From CAZMSD01 sp964568855 (lineage in GTDB: Bacteria; CAIWAD01): DNA of 26,830 nt. The stretch spans positions 1 to 26,830 of the forward strand of contig CAZMSD010000047.1 in the NCBI GenBank assembly GCA_964568855.1, read 5' to 3'. The number at the start of each line of letters is the position of its first letter. Position 1 is the first letter of the stretch. Shown here one piece after another: positions 24,915 to 26,830 of the stretch. Under the pieces are notes generated by a model that was not told where the DNA came from, ran no database searches, and saw only the letters and a program-made list of their open reading frames with translations. Made by a program: the position numbers and the translations under genes.

Positions 24915-25205
24915 ATGCTCTCTTCGGAATCCATCCCCGTGGTGTACGACGAGCGGGGCGGAAGCGATCCGGTGGACGTCTTCTACGCTACGGGCACTGG
25001 ATCGTCGAGGCTCGAGCTGCCGGTCCACAAGCTGCGGACCCTTCGGTTCGCTTCGTTGCGTGTGGCAAACGCCTACGCGATCGTCCAACCTCCGGTGGGC
25101 TTCGCCGACCCCGAGGCGGTGGGATTCTTCGGCAACTCGGTGCTGGACAAGCTCGATCCCTGGCTGGACTACGCAGGAGGCTGTTTCGGGATCACTCGCG
25201 CGTGA
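24915..25205 (+). CDS. Short retropepsin-like protein lacking the catalytic aspartate
   Basis: The product has 96 residues from ATG 24915; a stop at 24906 prevents extension upstream. The ribosome site is weak. DVFYATGTGSSRLELP (21-36) has the shape of the aspartic-protease flap start 'D-T-G-A/T-S', but Ala25 stands where the aspartate should be. NAYAIV, then GFFGNSVLDKLDPWLDYAGG (70-89) resembles the later 'DGiLGmdfL..f.v.iDy' segment of single-domain retropepsin-like proteins. Length is below that family's usual 120-150 residues. It may be a decayed gene or a small non-catalytic protein. It lies 63 nt after the giant gene and could be co-transcribed. No signal peptide is seen. Confidence 0.4.
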   Translation: MLSSESIPVVYDERGGSDPVDVFYATGTGSSRLELPVHKLRTLRFASLRVANAYAIVQPPVGFADPEAVGFFGNSVLDKLDPWLDYAGGCFGITRA

Positions 25206-25277
25206 TTGCTGACACGCGTCCTTCCCCGCCTCGTCGCAGGCGGTCCCGCGAGCAAGGGCAAAGGAGAGAACCAGCAA

Positions 25278-25307
25278 AGCCCCCCGCACCTGCCGGCGCG
25301 AGGGGCT
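25278..25307 (-). terminator. Hairpin terminator after the FadL-like gene, possibly bidirectional
   Basis: AGCCCC (25278-25283) pairs with GGGGCT (25302-25307), extended inside by a CGC/GCG pairing. Read on the minus strand the stem is followed by TTTGCTGG, and read on the plus strand by GTTCGTTT. It lies between convergent genes ending at 25205 (plus) and 25364 (minus), so it may serve both. Confidence 0.6.
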
Positions 25308-25363
25308 GTTCGTTTCGATCTCTCCTGTGTCACACACACCGCAACACAGCAGGTTTTCCGACG

Positions 25364-26830
25364 CTAAAACGTGATCGCGTAGGTCAGCTGGTAGTTGTTC
25401 TGACTGTGCTTGGAGGTGACCTGGCTGCCCGCTTCGGCACTCACCTCCGGAACGATGGTGGTGGACAGGTTGATCCAGGAATTATCCGTGACCTGGTAGC
25501 CGGCGCCCAGAGCGAAGTGGTTCTCCTCGATGGCCGGGAAGAGCGCGTTGAGATAGGTGTCCGGCACCGGATTGGCCGACAGGTTCAGGCCGGCGCGCAG
25601 CACCAGCTTCTCGCTCGGCTTGAAGGCGGCGCCCAGCGAAATGACGGTCTGGTCGTCCCAGTTCTGGAACATTTCCATCTTCATTTTGCTGCCCGCGAAA
25701 CCCGCCGCCATGGGATTGGCCTGGGTGGCGTTCGCCTCGAACTCCATCCTGAAGGAGTCCATCACTTCAGACCAGAGGATCTGCTTCAGGTCGGCGGCCA
25801 CGGTCCACTTGTCGTTGACCTTGTAGGACGCGCCAATGCCGTATTGTGCGGGCCACTGGAAGTCCAGCACCTTGACGCTGCCCGTCACGGGAACCTCCGT
25901 GGCGGTGTAAGTCCCGGCGGGCGCGCCGGTCCCGCCCATGGGGTCCCAGGTCTGGTTGAGGATGTTGTCGTCGTAGTTGGCGCTCATGGTCAAGGTGGCG
26001 TCGGGCGTGTCGAGGTCGCTCAGGACCGTCTGTGCGTGATACGTCCCGCCGAGGGCGAGCTGCTCGTTCACCTTGTAGACCAGGCCCAGCTTGGCAGCGA
26101 TGCCCGTGCCGGTGGCCTGGTTGGTGAAATCGCTGTCGTCGGCGAAATCGAAGCGGGTCGTGTTGACCGGACCCAACTGGTTGAGCATGCCGAAAGTCAC
26201 CGCGTCCACCAGGCCGTCCACCATGGTCCCGCTGGCGCTGCCGTAGGTCTGGGTGCCGCCCATGCCGGCCACGAAATCACCGAAGCTCATGCCGTCCATG
26301 GCCATCCTAAGATCCATCCCGGCCCAGACGAAGTCCAGCGAGCCGCCGACGATCAGTTGCTCGGTGGCCTCGTAGCTCAGCGGAACGCCGAAGCGTCCCA
26401 CGCCCACCTGGGACATGACCTTCTCGCCCGTCTGGGCCGCCATGAATGTGTCACCGGCGTACTCGGTGCCCATGCCTCCCTGGGAAAAGACGCAAAGGCC
26501 GTAGGTCACCGGCCCCTGGGCCCTGATCCAGCCGAAGGCCGGCATCAGGAACATGGTCGCGTCCGAATCGGCCGCGGGCAGGCCCATCGCCGAGGGCAAC
26601 TCGGCGGCCACCGTGGGGCGCAGGATGCCCAGCGCAACGTCGATGCGGCTGCTCTCGCGCTCCATCAGGCCGATGGTGGCGGGATTGTTCATGAAGGCCG
26701 CCGGACCGTTGTCGAAGGCCATCGACGCGCCGCCCAAGGCGGTCGCCTCCGGACCGTAGCCCTCCATGTTCATGCCGTTGGTGGCGAATGCCTCCGCTGC
26801 AGCTAGCGCGATGGCGATGGTGATACATAG
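25364..26830 (-). CDS. FadL/OmpP1-like outer-membrane transport protein (5' end outside window)
   Basis: The frame is open from the window edge (26830) to the stop at 25364, 488 codons; ATG 26773 is internal and not the true start. The first visible residues, LCITIAIALAAAEAFA, are the end of a signal peptide. Then come TNGMNMEGYGPEATALGGASMAFDNG and AAFMNNPATIG, the N-terminal pattern of the FadL/OmpP1/TodX family, which takes up long-chain fatty acids or aromatic hydrocarbons through a 14-strand barrel with a plugging N-terminus. Alternating beta strands continue to the aromatic C-terminal strand, YQLTYAITF, as needed for insertion by the BAM complex. Residues about 160-300 hold long Gly/Ala/Thr-rich loops. 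The substrate cannot be read from the sequence. The gene appears intact within the window. Confidence 0.8.
   Translation of the reverse strand, partial: LCITIAIALAAAEAFATNGMNMEGYGPEATALGGASMAFDNGPAAFMNNPATIGLMERESSRIDVALGILRPTVAAELPSAMGLPAADSDATMFLMPAFGWIRAQGPVTYGLCVFSQGGMGTEYAGDTFMAAQTGEKVMSQVGVGRFGVPLSYEATEQLIVGGSLDFVWAGMDLRMAMDGMSFGDFVAGMGGTQTYGSASGTMVDGLVDAVTFGMLNQLGPVNTTRFDFADDSDFTNQATGTGIAAKLGLVYKVNEQLALGGTYHAQTVLSDLDTPDATLTMSANYDDNILNQTWDPMGGTGAPAGTYTATEVPVTGSVKVLDFQWPAQYGIGASYKVNDKWTVAADLKQILWSEVMDSFRMEFEANATQANPMAAGFAGSKMKMEMFQNWDDQTVISLGAAFKPSEKLVLRAGLNLSANPVPDTYLNALFPAIEENHFALGAGYQVTDNSWINLSTTIVPEVSAEAGSQVTSKHSQNNYQLTYAITF

Noticed and set aside
24491..26806. 771-codon plus-strand frame overlapping the end of the giant gene and the FadL-like gene
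   Set aside because: It crosses the terminator and two genes with clear motifs in other frames; its composition is that of a GC-rich shadow.
1..26830. CRISPR arrays, rRNA, complete tRNA, prophage or integration sites
   Set aside because: No regularly spaced direct repeats, no rRNA-like sequence and no complete tRNA cloverleaf were seen on reading both strands.

Overview
The window comes from a GC-rich, didermic bacterium. Evidence for an outer membrane: a FadL-type porin, several large secreted proteins with signal peptides, and one protein (13334-14968, minus) with a C-terminal sorting-type domain like those of the type IX secretion system. That domain, together with secreted proteins built from beta-strand repeats, CARDB, Fn3-like and VCBS/propeller-like modules, suggests a GC-rich lineage of the FCB superphylum (such as Eisenbacteria, Krumholzibacteriota, Delongbacteria or Fibrobacterota). 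The sequence alone does not fix the phylum.

Layout. 1-682: the end of an IS256/Mutator-like insertion sequence (transposase start on the minus strand) abuts a host gene that has lost its 5' end. 859-3094 (minus): a VanZ-type membrane protein fused to an Mth938-like domain, followed by a membrane-anchored TPR protein. 3293-9499 (plus): a compact sulfur operon with a visible promoter and a palindromic operator. It encodes an ArsR-family regulator with two cysteines, a Tat-exported molybdopterin reductase, a four-cluster ferredoxin and an NrfD/PsrC quinone subunit. These are followed by a thiosulfate transporter (YeeE/TsuA family) split into two genes, the second carrying a rhodanese-like domain without its cysteine. 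A terminator closes the operon. 9536-14968 (minus): two large secreted proteins, one an M6-protease-like protein with altered zinc ligands, the other with the C-terminal sorting-type domain.

15382-16628 (plus): a sulfotransferase, an internally deleted endonuclease V pseudogene, and a small zinc-ribbon protein that overlaps the pseudogene. 16777-24851 (plus): two copies of one regulatory module, each with an inverted-repeat activator site about 130 bp upstream of a sigma-54-type promoter. The first copy precedes a decayed open frame. The second precedes a 2358-residue secreted protein with a C39-like peptidase domain and a long array of beta-strand repeats. 24915-25205: a short aspartic-protease-like fragment. 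25364-26830 (minus): a FadL/OmpP1-like porin whose start lies outside the window.

The best functional unit is the sulfur operon. A probable sulfane-sulfur-sensing repressor would control import of thiosulfate-like compounds and their reduction, linked to the quinone pool at the outer face of the inner membrane. The second point of interest is the duplicated sigma-54 control module, whose element spacings agree to within 1 bp. All functional assignments come from reading motifs; no database search was run.
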